This document shows, one piece after another, positions 51,948-64,000 of a stretch of DNA of 64,000 nucleotides. The DNA lies in the NCBI GenBank assembly GCA_018398805.1, contig JAGFBZ010000001.1, positions 124,001 to 188,000 on the forward strand, read 5' to 3'. The DNA is from Hirundichthys speculiger (Eukaryota; Chordata; Actinopteri; Beloniformes; Exocoetidae). The notes beneath the pieces are model-generated. The model was not told where the DNA came from, ran no database searches, and worked only from the letters and a program-made list of their open reading frames with translations. Both the position numbers and the translations under genes were made by a program. How positions within the stretch are numbered: position 1 is the stretch's first letter; every line of letters starts with the position of its first letter.

Positions 51948-54335
51948 CTGCAGGAGAGAGGGAACGAAACCTCTTTAAGAGACAGACGAGCAACCTGGAG
52001 ACCAGGCAGGAAATGAAAGGAAGGTTTGGGGGAGGGAAAGACGGAAGACGGGGGAGGTTGGAGAACGCAGGAAAGTAAAGGAGGAGTTTTGGAGAGAAGA
52101 CAGGTGGAAGAAAAAGGAAAGGAGGAAAGTCTTGTGAAGGTGTTTCCTCACCACGGCCACCGTCTCCAGACTGGACTTGCTGTTTTCTGTTGCGAAGACG
52201 ATGGAGGAGATCAGGAAGAGGACAGCGATGCCAGCCGTGTAGATGAAGTCCTGCAGAGCAGAAGAAACTACGTTTACTATGTTGATAGTAGATGGATGTC
52301 ATTATGTTCATGTCTGCTGTAAAGTTGGACATTTAAACATGGAGGTCAGCAGAGACCAACTTGGTTTTGGAGCCAGTCGGGTCAGTCTTGGTCGGTCCAA
52401 GAACTGCAATTTTCCCTGGTTCTACTCTGTCTGAGCTCTTAAAACCAGACGTTTCCTCTTGTTATAAACCCAACTGGAGAGAAGAAAGTCAGCAGCTAGA
52501 ACCACCACGCTGACTTTAAAGAGGACATACTCTGCTTTTCCTGACTTTAGTGGGTTTAAAAATAGTTTCAAAAGCACCGATTACTAGGGATGCACGATAA
52601 CTGTTTTTTTAAAACCGATACCGATAACTGATAACTTTCAGCTCCTAAAGGCCGATACCGATAACCTATAACAAACACATATATCTAAGATCATTACATC
52701 AATACTATGAACAAAACCAAAAACAGTTTTGACTTTTTAAATGAACAGATATTTATTTTTTCCAATGAAAAACTATTGGCAAGCCAACTTAAATAGGTTC
52801 ATTACTGACTGATATAAAAAATGGAGGCTCCTTGAACTGATGGAAATACATGCATCAGAATTACAAACTGAAAAAGATTAACATTTAAAGGATTTTGACT
52901 TGTGGTTCCATTTAAATTAATACCTTTAATTAAAGTAAATGAGGTTTAGTGATTTTTTTTTTTTTTTTTTATCTCATGGAAGCTTTAGATGAGAGGAATG
53001 AGGGAGAGGAGAGGGAGGGGAGACTGCTGCTGGCTTGCGCACGTTAGCATTAGCTTCCGTTAGCTCACATTAGCGCGATTTCAAAACTCCATAGAAGCGA
53101 TTGTTATGTTGTAGGTGGCCGATCAGGTTTTACGTATCAAAGCGTGTGCTTCCCTCCTCGTAGAATTCGCTCGGAGGATTCATAACAAAAAACACCAAAC
53201 TATCTTCCACGCCGCCATGTTTGTTGTGATCAGTACGCTGTGCTGCAGGCTGCATTCAAGGTGTAACGTAAATTCCCACGTTCCCTCGTTTGCTAGTCGT
53301 TCTTTCAGCCTTTTCTATTTTTTTCATTTTTAATGTGTAACATGTGGGAGAATACAGCGAATATCAATTCAAGTCAGCAACTACCAAAATTATGACCGAG
53401 TTAACGAGTTTTTTTCTGGCATGAGGGGGTTTTTTCTTATTGAGTAATCATTTTTCTGATTATGCCGACGTCATTTGAACATAACTTTCACTGCCGGTCA
53501 TTCAAGGCTCAGAGGGAGCGAGGCACTGCCGTGTTGACAAAAATATATATGTTATCGGGGCTATTCGTCGTGATATTGAAGTTATCGGGATGACGTCATA
53601 ATTTCCTGTTATCGGCTCAATAGTTATCGTGCACCCCTACCGATTACACTTTACAGTTCTGTCTGTAACGTCTGATTGGTTTAGGAAAGTATCCAATGAC
53701 AGCAGACAGTGGAGTTTTTCCGTCTCTGTAAAGTGACTATTCTGGTGCTTGATCATTATAATTAGGGATTCAAACTGCATCATATGGGACCTTTAAATGT
53801 CTTTAGAAATGGTAACCACTCCACTTGTGGATCAAATCTTACTTCTTTGTACAGAAAATACAATTTTCAGCTTTGCAGAGGTTCTCCAAACATTTAGAAC
53901 TTTTTTTCTAATAACGACAAACATTTTTCATGAAAATCTTGATATAAAGTTGATGAAACCCTGAAGGTCCATCTGCTAGGAAACCCCAAACATCCCCGTT
54001 ACTGTGCTGAAGTCAGTACAGAAGTACAAGTGAGTTTGTGCAATTTTACTGAGCGTTCACTACGAATATACTCAGATTCCTCATGGATGGATGGATGGAT
54101 GGATGGATAGATGGATGGATGGATGGATGGATGGAGATTATCTGCACCAGGCTCTTACCAGTTTGGCCCAGCATGTGATGCCGACTTTCTGGTGCAGCGG
54201 GGTAGAGAGGAGGATGAGGAGCAGGGCGGTGAAGAGCAGGGCCGTGCAGCTCACAAACTCGAAGAAATAGAGGGCGGTGCAGGCGGTGCAGACGGTGACC
54301 GACTCCTCCATGACGAAGGCCACCAGGGACAGCAG
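51771..54335 (-). CDS. cmtm6: CMTM6-like MARVEL-domain membrane protein (first coding exon not found)
   Basis: CMTM6 is a four-span MARVEL protein of the plasma membrane and recycling endosomes; in mammals it stabilises PD-L1. Three minus-strand exons splice in phase 0: 54,159-54,335, 52,152-52,250 and 51,771-51,947. The best match is to human CMTM6: [20 protein letters not shown] against LLSLLAFICEEVVSQCTLCG, then [11 protein letters not shown] against [11 protein letters not shown]. The order of membrane spans also fits. The tail ends in a Gly/Ala/Asn-rich stretch. The N-terminal exon (about 40 residues and first span) should lie to the right of 54,335 but I could not find it. CMTM4 is the main alternative; its YFFEF motif is similar but its SPCEG differs. 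Confidence 0.78.
52152..52250 (-). CDS. cmtm6: cmtm6 exon with fourth-span start
   Basis: 99 bases, phase 0: [20 protein letters not shown] then [13 protein letters not shown], aligned with human [20 protein letters not shown]. Acceptor CTGCAG, donor GTGAGG. Confidence 0.85.
52585..53639 (-). mobile_element. hAT element copy 2 in a cmtm6 intron
   Basis: Ends TAGGGATGCACGATAAC and GTTATCGTGCACCCCTA, flanked by an exact 8-base target duplication CCGATTAC (52,577-52,584 and 53,640-53,647). Opposite orientation to copy 1. No intact transposase. Confidence 0.93.
54081..54135. repeat. (GGAT)n microsatellite
   Basis: About 13 GGAT units with one GATA break, about 25 bases from the cmtm6 donor at 54,158. 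Poly-T (54,396-54,418) and AAAC repeats (54,630-54,655) follow. The rest of 54,336-55,860 shows no exon I can recognise. Confidence 0.95.
54159..54335 (-). CDS. cmtm6: cmtm6 exon with second and third membrane segments
   Basis: 177 bases, phase 0 both ends: [59 protein letters not shown]. Clean CCCTCAG acceptor and GTAAGA donor. Confidence 0.85.
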
Positions 54336-55860
54336 CTGAGGGAGGAAACGGACCGTCAGCAGGTCTGGACTACAGACGCATCACATTAAACGTCTTTTTT
54401 TTTTTTTTTTTTTTTTTGATTTAACCAACAACAGAAGCACAGCAGCTTCACTGAGTCCCAGACAGGAAGTTTAATGCTCCAGGGTTTCCATATCAAACAC
54501 CATGACTAAAGCCGTCCAGCTCCATTTTTTTTTGTCAGCCACCAGGGGGCGACAGACACTCAGGAGAGACCCTTCATCTGTTACACAAACAAACCATAAC
54601 AGCAGATGTTTGCTATTTTTTTAAACAAACAAACAAACAAACAAACAAACAAACATGTGTGAAAGTTTCAGCAGGTGTTATCACAAACACCCTTCAGCAC
54701 TTTTAAAATTATTGTTTTTAACATCTATTACAGAACAAACCTGTTTTCAGAGACCCAGACCATAAGCTAATATTAAGTATTAAATAGGAAGAAAAAAATA
54801 AAAACCAATGGTAAGTAAAAACTCGCCCACTGGCAGTGTCAAGGAAAAACTCCCCTTTAAGAGGTAGAAACCTTGATCAGGACTTGAACTAGTTTAAGTG
54901 AAGAGAAAAAAAACAAACAAACAAAAAAAACCTGCTTTTTTGCTGCTTAAGCTTCGTGGCTGACGGGAAGCAAGAAAATGAAGCCAGACTGTTCTGGTCT
55001 CCATGGGACAGCGCCAGAGCCAAAGAAAGCAGTTTATGTTAGCGGTTCATCACCAAGCCAGGAGTCAAAACTTTAAACCACCAAAAAATAAAAAGCCAAA
55101 AGGTCAAGACTGTAATAGCTGCCTGAGAAAGTTACAACAGTAAGTGATGCAGCTTTAATGTGGCTAAACACATTACACGCTTCTATAAATGTATCAGTGA
55201 GAGCCCGGTGAGGATTTCTGAGCGGGCTGGTTCTGACCAATAACAGGAAGTGGTCAGTTTTAGAGACCTGAAGGTAGACTTCCCCTGGAGACCTGTCAGC
55301 TTGGATGAAAATGTTTTCACGTGTTTCTGTAATTAACAGTGATTTTTTTCACTGACAAACATCTATTAGTGACTAGAAGTGGACCAACTCTGGATTCAGA
55401 CCACGACAGGAAAAACTCCAGGCCACATATTTTCACTGCACAGTTGGCAGGCGCCCGTTTTCCTCCTGCTGTTTCTTTTTAAAAACATGAACCGTCTGGC
55501 GGAGGACAAACACGGGCAGAAATCTGTGAAGTAACGACGGAGTCACAGCCGACCGAGGGGGGGGGGGGGGGCAGAGCCGAGCGACGGAGGAGGAGGACGT
55601 CCTCCAGACCTTCATCCTGACTGGCTGCAGGCAAAATGAGAAGTAAGACTCACCAGAGGAGGTGGCAAGAAGTCACTGGGGGAAAGGAGGAGAGGAGAAA
55701 AAAAAAAAAATCTGCATCCTGCATGTTTTTCAGGATCTTACTCAAGAGTGAGCTTCCTGCCACATCTGACCCACGCCGACACTCCTCCTTCAGAAGAAAC
55801 GACACCAGAAAATTAACCAGAAACCCAAACTGGCTTCTCAAAGATGCACTGGTGACGTAT

Positions 55861-58741
55861 GGCTGAGGGCCAGAGGAGGAGTGGCGAGGGCCAGAGGAGG
55901 AGCGGCGAGGGCCAGAGGAGGAGCGGCGAGGGCCAGAGGAGGAGTGGAGGAGCGGCGAGGGCCAGGAGAGGAGCGGCGAGGACCAGAGGAGGAGCGGCGA
56001 GGGTCAGAGGAGGAGTGGAGGAGCGGCGAGGGCCAGAGGAGGAGTGGAGGAGCGGCGAGGGCCAGAGGAGGAGCGGCGAGGGCCAGAGGAGGAGTGGAGG
56101 GCGGCGAGGGCCAGAGGAGGAGCGGGAGGGGCGAGGGCAGAGGAGGAGCGGCGAGGGCGAGGAGGAGAGGAGGAGGGGAGGAGCGGCGAGGGCCAGAGGA
56201 GGAGCGGCGAGGGCGAGGGCCAGAGGAGGAGCGGCGAGGGCCAGAGGAGGAGTGGAGGAGCGGAGGAGCGGCGAGGGCCAGAGGAGGAGCGGCGGAGGGC
56301 GAGGGCCAGAGGAGGAGCGGCGAGGGCCAGAGGAGGAGTGGAGGAGCGGAGGAGCGGCAAGGGCCAGGGGAGGAGCGGCGAGGGCCAGAGGAGCAGCAAG
56401 GGCCAGGGGAGGAGCGGCGAGGGTCAGAGGAGGAGTGGAGGAGCGGCGAGGGCCAGAGGAGCAGCAAGGGCCAGGGGAGGAGCGGCGAGGGTCAGAGGAG
56501 GAGTGGAGGAGCGGCGAGGGCCAGAGGAGCAGCAAGGGCCAGGGGAGGAGGGAGGAGCGGCGAGGGTCAGAGGAGGAGTGGAGGAGCGAGGGCCAGAGGA
56601 GGAGTGGAGGAGCGGCGAGGGCCAGAGGAGGAGTGGAGGAGCGGCGAGGGCCAGAGGAGGAGTGGAGGAGCGGCGAGGGCCAGAGGAGGAGTGGAGGAGC
56701 GGAGGAGGAGGGAGAGGAGGAGCGGCGAGGGCCAGAGGAGGAGCGGCGAGGAGCGGCGAGGAGAGGAGGAGGAGGATAGGAGCGGAGGAGCGGCGAGGGC
56801 CAGAGGAAGAGCGGCGAGGCAGAGGGCCAGGGAGGGGAGGAGGGCGGCGAGGGGAGAGGAGGAGCGGGAGGAGCCGAGGGGAGGGCAGAGGGCCAGGGGA
56901 GGAGGGGAGGGCGAGGAGGAGCAGAGGAGGGGCGGGAGGAGCGGAGGAGGGTCAGCGAGGAGGAGTGGAGGAGAGGCGAGGGCCAGAGGAGGAGTGGAGG
57001 AGCGGCGAGGGCCAGAGGAGGAGTGGAGGAGCGGCGAGGGCCAGAGGAGGAGTGGAGGAGCGGAGGAGCGGCGAGGGCCGAGGGAGAGGAGCGGAGAGGG
57101 CCAGAGGAGGAGTGGAGGAGCGGAGGAGGAGCGGCGAGGGCCAGAGAGGAAGAGCGGCGAGGGCCAGAGGAGCGGCAAGGGCCAGGGGAGGAGCGGCGAG
57201 GGTCAGAGGAGGAGTGGAGGAGCAGCGAGGGCCAGAGGAGCAGCAAGGGCCAGGGGAGGAGTGGCGAGGGCCAGAGGAGGAGCGGCGAGGGTCAGAGGAG
57301 GAGAGGGAGCGGCGAGGGCCAGAGGAGGAGTGGAGGAGGGCGAGGGCGAGGAGGGGAGGGGAGGAGCGGCGGAGGAGGGAGGGCCAGAGGAGGAGGAGCG
57401 GCGAGGGCCAGAGGAGGAGCGGCGAGGGCAGAGGAGGAGCGCGGGGGAAGAGGAGGAGGAGGAGGAGGGCGCGAGGGCCAGAGGAGGAGGAGGGCCAGAG
57501 GAGGAGCGGCGAGGGCCAGAGGAGGAGCAGAGGAGGAGCGGCGAGGGCCAGAGGAGGAGTGGAGGAGCGGCGAGGGCCAGAGAGGAGCGGGAGCGGCGAG
57601 GGCCAGAGGAGAGAGAGGAGGAGGAGCGGGAGGGCCAGAGGAGGAGTGGAGGAGAGGAGGAGGAGGAGAGGGCGAGCGGGAGGAGGAGGAGCAGGAGGAG
57701 GCAGAGGAGGAGCGGCGAGGGCCAGGGAGGAGGAGGGGAGGAGGCGGAGGAGCGGCGAGGGCCAGAGGAGAGGCGGCGAGAGGCGAGGGCCAGAGGAGGA
57801 GCGGCGAGGGGCCAGAGGAGGAGGAGGAGCGGAGGAGCGGCAAGGGCCAGGGGAGGAGGAGCGGCGAGGGCCAGAGGAGCAGAGCAGCAAGGGCCAGGGG
57901 AGGAGCGGCGAGGGTCAGAGGAGGAGTGGAGGAGCGGAGGGCAGAGGAGCAGCAAGGGCCAGGGGAGGAGCGGCGAGGGTCAGAGGAGGAGTGGAGGAGC
58001 GGCGAGGGCCAGAGGAGCAGCAAGGGCCAGGGGAGGAGCGGCGAGGGTCAGAGGAGGAGTGGAGGAGGAGCGGAGGAGGAGGAGCGGCGAGGGCAGAGGA
58101 GGAGTGGAGGAGCGGCGAGGGGAGGAGGAGGAGTGGGCGAGGGAGAGGAGGAGGGGAGGAGCGAGGGCGAGGGCCAGAGGAGGAGGAGGAGCGGAGGAGG
58201 AGCGGCGAGGGCGAGGAGGCCAGAGGAGGAGCGGCGAGGGCCAGAGGAGGAGTGGAGGAGCGGAGGAGCGGCGAGGGCCAGAGGAAGAGCGGCGAGGGCC
58301 AGAGGAGCGGCAAGGGCCAGGGGAGGAGCGGCGAGGGTCAGAGGAGGAGTGGAGGAGCAGCGAGGGCCAGAGGAGCAGCAAGGGCCAGGGGAGGAGCGGC
58401 GAGGGTCAGAGGAGCAGCAAGGGCCAGGGGAGGAGCGGCGAGGGTCAGAGGAGCAGCAAGGGCCAGGGGAGGAGCGGCGAGGGCCAGAGGAGGAGTGGAG
58501 GAGCGGCGAGGGCCAGAGGAGGAGTGGAGGAGCGGCGAGGGCCAGAGGAGGAGCGGCGAGGGCCAGGGGAGGAGTGGAGAGGCGGGAGGGCAGAGGAGGA
58601 GGGAGGAGAGGCGAGGAGCGGAGAGGGAGAGAGGCGAGGGCAAGAGGAGGAGTGGAGGAGCGGCGAGGGCCAGAGGAGAAGCAGCGAGGGCCAGGGGAGG
58701 AGCGCTGAGGGCCAGGGGAGGAGCGTTGAGGGCCAGGGGAT
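55861..58741. repeat. 2.9-kb GC- and purine-rich minisatellite
   Basis: Built from a 21-base unit GAGGAGCGGCGAGGGCCAGA plus G and a roughly 30-base variant with GAGTGGAG, and degraded blocks inside. The plus strand has almost no T, so long ORFs (over 900 codons) appear by composition. It lies upstream of the found cmtm6 exons. Confidence 0.95.
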
Positions 58742-59843
58742 GTGAAGATGCTCAACATGTATTTTTGTCCTCGCGGTTAAACTCCAGGCTCCGTTTCCGT
58801 GACGCCGCTGCCTTTTATTGAGGGAATATTGTGCGTTAAAGCGAGACTGCAGAGCCGCGCTGCGAGTTATAAAAAGGATTCGTGTTTTCTCCACTCAGAC
58901 AAACCCACAGAGCTAAAATCAGAGCCAGTGACATCAGCGAAGTCCAGACCGAACCACCACTACTGAGAAGACAAGCTGGAGGACAGATTTACGGTTCCAT
59001 CACAGAGGCCAGAGTACAAACGAGGGACAAATTAAAGGAAAAACAACTATAAAGTTCTTTAAAGAGGGTTGTTTTTAGACTCAGAGCCATTTTAAACATT
59101 AGTGTGACATTTCACTGAACAAATGTGTGCTGGAGTAGCTTCAGGGCCTCCTCTCGGAGCCCAGAGTCTCAGAGTTTCATGGCTTCTGCCTCATTTACGA
59201 CACCGAACAGGTGTAGAAGCTGCAGCAGGTACCTGACGGTTCACAACAGTCCAGGAACTAGATCCTGTCTGAGGGGAACTCCAGAGAGTTTGACAGTGAC
59301 GGGTGACAGAAGACACTCAGACACCAGCGACACGCTTCACGCAACTTCCTGGCGCGACACGGCAGCGAGCTCCTTCCTCCAAACCGCCCACCATCACTGT
59401 GATGGTGAACCTGAAGCCTTCTGTCATTTCCAGGATTATTAACCAATAAAACCAGTTCAGAGGGTTTGATCATCTCTGAGCTGAACGTTTACCAGAATTC
59501 ACAGCCTCAGATGATCAGATCTCCCTCAGTCACTGACTGTGACCCTTCACCACCTCCATGTTGAACCTGTTCAGCCTGTGGATGTTTTGAAATGTCTCAT
59601 TTAGATTGTAGAAACCAAATCACAATATCAGTCACATTACAGCTGCCTGACCGTTTACTGTTTTCTTTTGTTACTTCTTCATTAGGAAAAGTCCGATTAC
59701 ATTTCAGGAACTTGAACATTGAGGAACTACCAAGCCAAACAACTTCTTGAGAAGTGCCTTTTTATTTCTGAAACTCCTCATAAAAGAGTTTTTTCAGGAG
59801 AGACAACATCAGTTCCTAGAAGGAGAAACATGACCTAATAACT
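58742..59843. other. Sequence between minisatellite and hAT element, no gene seen
   Basis: About 1.1 kb of unique-looking sequence with no splice-flanked frame I recognise. It could hold a cmtm6 promoter or first exon, but I found no matching protein text. Confidence 0.4.
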
Positions 59844-60861
59844 GGGGTGTCAACGGGAAATTGGAAAAAACTCTGAAGCGGGGGTGGGGGGGGCTCGAGA
59901 AAATTTTGAGCACTCTCGAGGTGCTGCTTTAGGAGGCATATAGAGGTTAGATATCAAAAAATAAAAGTAGTTGTTATGAAACAATTAAGTTGCCTATTAA
60001 AGGCAAAAATTCAGAATGACTAGTGATTCAGTCACTCGTGAACTTCAACAGTAAAACATCACTGACAACAAGATACATGGATCCAAAACTTTAGTAAGCA
60101 GTTATAGAAAATAGCATGTTAAATTCAACATGTCTTTTTGATGCCTGTAACTCTGAATATTAGCTTTTCTTAATTTTTTTTTTAATCACAAAAAGCTCGA
60201 AACACTGAATAACTAATACTTCAGGCATGAAAATCCCCCACCTTTCGGCGAAATTTGCTGTTTTGAAGTCAAAAAGGGTGACCTAAGTGAATCGTGTAGA
60301 TCCGAGGAGTTTCTCCATTTTGAGAGGGGAGGTCGGAGTCGGGAGATTTTTGTTTAAATTTAATTATCATATAATTGCCCTAATATGTAAACTGAGCACT
60401 TCAGAAATCGGCAATTTAAATGTACTTGGAGGTTACATTGCTAAGCAGGACGAGAAGCAGGACGAGGCCAACGAGTTTATGTTTCTATTTACCAGTGGTG
60501 AGAAGCGCTGTATATTTCATCCGCGTTGTCAAACAATAAATAAGTACAATAAGGAATAGACATCTCTCCTGTGAATTTAAAGCGAATAATCATCCATCCA
60601 AACAAGAAAGGGAGAAGTAATATCAGAAAATATCTGCTTCTGGCTTTCTTTGACTTGGCTGTTGATTTGGCTGTGATGGCGGCTGGATTATCAACGGGGT
60701 CAGTGAGCATGCCCTGGTCTCAATCAACCAATCGCAATCGAGAATTCACGTTACGTTCGTGGAGGGAAATATTAAACTGGATTTTCACGCATCTCAAAAA
60801 TGACCCCCAGGATGGAAAAAAACTCGGAAATCTGCAAATCCGCAGAAAATTGACATCCCTG
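59844..60861. mobile_element. hAT-type element with exact 8-bp target duplication
   Basis: Ends GGGGTGTCAA and ...TTGACATCCCTG are inverted. TAATAACT flanks it at 59,836-59,843 and 60,862-60,869. Short frames inside are not recognised as transposase. Confidence 0.8.
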
Positions 60862-60879
60862 TAATAACTGTGATTAAGG

Positions 60880-61310
60880 TCCTACTGGCTCCAAACTGTG
60901 CAGCACGGCAGAGGGAGCATCATGACCTGGACCATCATTGAGGGGAAAATGAATTCCCAGGGTTACCACTAGGGGGAGATTCTCCTCCAGGATTGATGTC
61001 AGAGTGTCCGTCCAGCAGCTGAAGGCCCGTAGAAGTTGGGTGAAGCAGCAGGACAACGAGTCTGAACCTGGAAGTCAATCCACCACAGAACAGGTTCAGA
61101 AAGAGCAAAAGTCCACCTCCCGGAGCGGTCCAGTCACAGCCCAGAACCTCCAGGGAGCCGTTCACACCAGACACCCTGCAAATGTTTCTGAGCCGAAGCA
61201 GTTCTGGAGAGAAGACTGGTCCAAAGCTCCTCCTGAACGTTCTGCAGCTCAGAAAGAACTTGTTGAGGTTCAACTAGCCGGTAACGCCGTTCTTTTTCCC
61301 CCGACTTCAC
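60880..61310 (+). mobile_element. Tc1-like transposase remnant
   Basis: Text such as GGGAGCATCATGACCTGGAC, then SWVKQQDNESEPGSQSTTE, recalls the C-terminal part of Tc1-like transposases. Degenerate, with no intact frame. 61,310-62,338 shows nothing else. Confidence 0.55.
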
Positions 61311-62338
61311 AATAAAACCAGTTTATTTACGGATAAAAACCAGTCTGTGTAGCAAAGTCAGAAATGGAGACAGGTCTTCAGGAATCCTCCTACTTTAATG
61401 CTTTGTCTTCCAGCGTCAGAGGAAAAAAAAAAAAAAAAACGAAGAGCTCTGAAGGCAGCAGACGTGACCAGGATTTTAATCTTTACACCTCGTTATCCAG
61501 CAGCATCCACACCTGCGTTCACCTGAGGGTGTTCACCTTCCTGTGACCTTCACTGTAGAAGTCCAGGAATCCTGATGCAGCAGTCTTCTTCATAAATCAG
61601 TTATTTTTTAACAGCAGTGGATGACTCATAATCCACCATCTCAGTCAACTTTATGATCAGATAAATCAATTAGTCACTGTGACTGTGGAAACATCGGCCG
61701 TTTGCTGCTCATTTAAGAAAAAAAAAAAGGCCTGAAGCCTCCTCTTCCTCAGACTTGACACCACTTTATTTCTTCTGGCCAGCGAGAGCGTTCAAAGACA
61801 GAAATAAACTTCTAACCTGATAGTAACCTGATGTGGCCTCCGATTAATGATTTATTATTATAGCTTTGTTTCAGTTTTTAACCTCAGAACACTGACACAG
61901 CTAACAATTCTCATAGTTTTTATGAGAAGACATACAGTAACTTTGTGCTTTTAAAATGAGAGAGGAGAAATTAGAGGAACTATTTGCAGTTATTTATTTT
62001 AAACAACTAAAATAACCGATATGGGTGACATTAAGCTGATTATTGGTTTTGAATGTGGGTTTCCATTAACTGAGCAGACAGACGCTACGTCAGCCAACGT
62101 CGGCCACAAGGAAACGCAACGACACGACCAAGAAGAAAACACTTTAAAATCAGTATACGGTAAACAAGTACGAGCAGGTTTCTCCAGATCAGAAACTGGA
62201 TCTCGAACACCATTGTAGAGTCCAGAACCCAGTAGGAAACCTGACAACACAGCTGGTGGAGAAAAGACCAATCACTGACCCTCTGATGGTAACCATGGTG
62301 ATGATGTGGGCCAGAATAAACAGCCTGACCCCTGAAAT

Positions 62339-63680
62339 TAGGGATGCACGATAACTATCGGGCCGATAACAGGAAATCATGACGTCGAACGAATAGCCCC
62401 GATAACATATTTTTGTCAACATGGCAGTGCCTCGCTCCCTCTGAGCTTTGAATGAGCAGCAGTGAATGTTGTGTTCAAGTGATGTCAGCATAATCAGAAA
62501 AACAATTACTCAATAAGGAAAATCAAGAATACCCCCTCAAGCCAGAAAACAACTCGTTAACTCAGTCATAATTTTGGTAGTTGCTGACTTGAATTAATGT
62601 TTGCAGTATTTTCCCACATGTTACACATAAAAAAGAAATAATAGAAAAGGCTAAAAGAACGACTAGCAAACGAGGAAACGTGGGAATTTACGTTACACCT
62701 TGAATGCAGCCTGCAGCACAGCGTGCTGATCACAACAAACATGGCGACGTGGAACTTTGTTAAACTTTCAGAAGAAGATAGTTTGGTGGAAGCTAATGCT
62801 AACGTGCGCAAGCCAGCAGCAGTCTCCCCTCTCCTCTCATTCCTCTCATCTAAAGCTTCCGTGAGATTAAAAAATAAAAACTAAAGGCTTGTCAATAGTT
62901 TTTCTTTGGAAACAATAAATATCTGTTCATTTAAAAATAAAAACTATTTTTTTAATTTTATTCAGAGTATTGATGTAATGATCTTAGGTATGTGTGTGTG
63001 TTATCAGTAGTGCTGGGCAATATGACGATACATATCGTGAGGACGATAGAAAAGTATGTATCGTGCCATTTCTCTTCTATCGTTGCTAACCTAATTTTAT
63101 CAATTATTACAGCAAATATGTAATTAAATAACCTGCAACAATAAATTTGATAGAAACATATCTACTTCTACAAAGTAGCCTTTTGTTTTTGCACTTTTAT
63201 TCATGGTTAATGCCTTAAACAGAGTTCTCTTCAACCCTGATGTTTACTTTAGACACTTTATATTGGTTTGCAAACTTTGCACTACAAGGTTACAGATTTC
63301 AGAAAGTTGAAAAATAATTTGTGTTTATTTTTTATAGCTGAACTTCAGTGCAAAAATGTGTTTTTCCTCTCAGAAACTGTTGTGCACTTTAAAAAAAATG
63401 TGAAAGCTACTGTACCTCTGTACCTACCTGTTTTTGCTGCACTAAAATGTATGTTTGTGACAGTTCAGCTAAATGTCCTTTCAAAATAAAGTTGAAAAGT
63501 AAGCAATGAATTTTTGTCAAACTTTTCAGAGAATAACTGAAAACATACTTTATTATGGTAAATCGTGATTATATATCGTTATCGTGATATAAAATAGTCC
63601 ATATCGTGATATATGATTTTTTCCATATCGCCCAGCACTAGTTATCGGTATCGGTTTTAAAAAACAGTTATCGTGCATCC
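62339..63680 (+). mobile_element. hAT element copy 3, interrupted by another hAT element
   Basis: Starts TAGGGATGCACGATAAC and ends GTTATCGTGCATCC, same family as copies 1 and 2; the last few bases are worn. Left flank CCTGAAAT and right CCTGAATA suggest the target site. Interrupted at 63,008-63,640. 63,681-64,000 shows nothing recognised. Confidence 0.85.
63008..63640. mobile_element. Nested hAT-type element
   Basis: Ends TAGTGCTGGGCAATAT and ATATCGCCCAGCACTA are inverted; flanks GTTATCAG (63,000-63,007) and GTTATCGG (63,641-63,648) are an 8-base duplication with one change. Inserted into copy 3. Confidence 0.88.
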
Positions 63681-64000
63681 TGAATAACACAATAATACCT
63701 TCTTTGTATTGTATCCATGTATTTGAACCTGTCTGGAAAGGAGGTCTTTTTTAAATGTTCTTAAAAGAAACAAATAAATCCTGTGTGTTTCTGCTGCAGC
63801 AGTCAGATGAAAGCGGTGACCAGAGGAACCCTGGGAAGTGAACAAACGGTTGATTCATGTGCTGCGCTGATCAGAGATCAGATAAATGCCTCAGAGGCTG
63901 ACACACCTCTCACACATCTGGAACCGGCCTCCAATTAGACCTCCGAGTGTTTCTGCTTCCTCACAGAACAAAAGCCCATTCAAGTCAGAACAATTATTGA

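Noticed and set aside
55430..55650. First coding exon of cmtm6
   Set aside because: A CTCTG/GTGAGT donor exists near 55,649 but the preceding frame shows no resemblance to the CMTM6 N-terminus or first membrane span.
55881..58821. Plus-strand ORFs of 954, 925 and 561 codons rich in Arg/Glu/Gly
   Set aside because: They result from a tandem unit whose length is a multiple of three and a strand nearly free of T, which removes stops. No domain, no start context and frames overlap each other.

Overview
The window reads as vertebrate, most likely teleost fish, genomic DNA. It has split genes with GT-AG introns, dense CA/GT microsatellites, many hAT and Tc1/mariner transposon remnants, fish-type LINE fragments and a tRNA-derived SINE. 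No bacterial-style operons are present. All calls come from reading the sequence and comparing it with remembered protein families; no alignment was run.

Layout. (1) 264-26,458, minus strand: most of a thyroglobulin gene (tg). It starts at a signal-peptide exon near 26.4 kb and runs off the left edge just after the cholinesterase-like domain begins. I could place 38 coding exons whose splice phases agree from one to the next. Two of them (exons 2 and 31) carry an apparent one-base insertion. The introns are crowded with minisatellites, a 1.2-kb CAT-type array, a telomere-like tract, transposons, and a 170-bp inverted repeat made of Tc1 transposase sequence. (2) 26.5-32.4 kb: a TATA-type tg promoter, then transposon-rich intergenic DNA. 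(3) 32.4-44.6 kb, plus strand: a Siglec-like (CD22/CD33-type) immunoglobulin receptor locus. A leader exon is followed by three V-set/C2-set exon pairs, a transmembrane exon with an arginine in the membrane, and a very short tail. All three C2-set exons and the third V-set exon carry frameshifts. A LINE fragment separates copy 1 from copy 2. (4) 44.6-47.2 kb: AT repeat, mariner-like MITE and SINE. (5) 47.2-54.3 kb, minus strand: three coding exons of a MARVEL-domain gene best matching CMTM6, with a probable long 3' UTR containing a pentamer-based minisatellite. Its first coding exon was not found. (6) 54.3-64 kb: a 2.9-kb GC- and purine-rich minisatellite at 55.86-58.74 kb, three hAT-type insertions (one nested in another) and a Tc1 remnant. 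No gene was recognised there.

The three loci do not look functionally linked. Thyroglobulin is the secreted thyroid prohormone. The Siglec-like protein would be an immune-cell surface receptor. CMTM6 is a membrane protein that stabilises surface proteins. Points most worth following up: the tg intron that is a minisatellite from splice site to splice site and stays open in the tg reading frame; the activating-type Siglec-like locus whose C2 exons are all broken; and the Tc1 hairpin inside tg.
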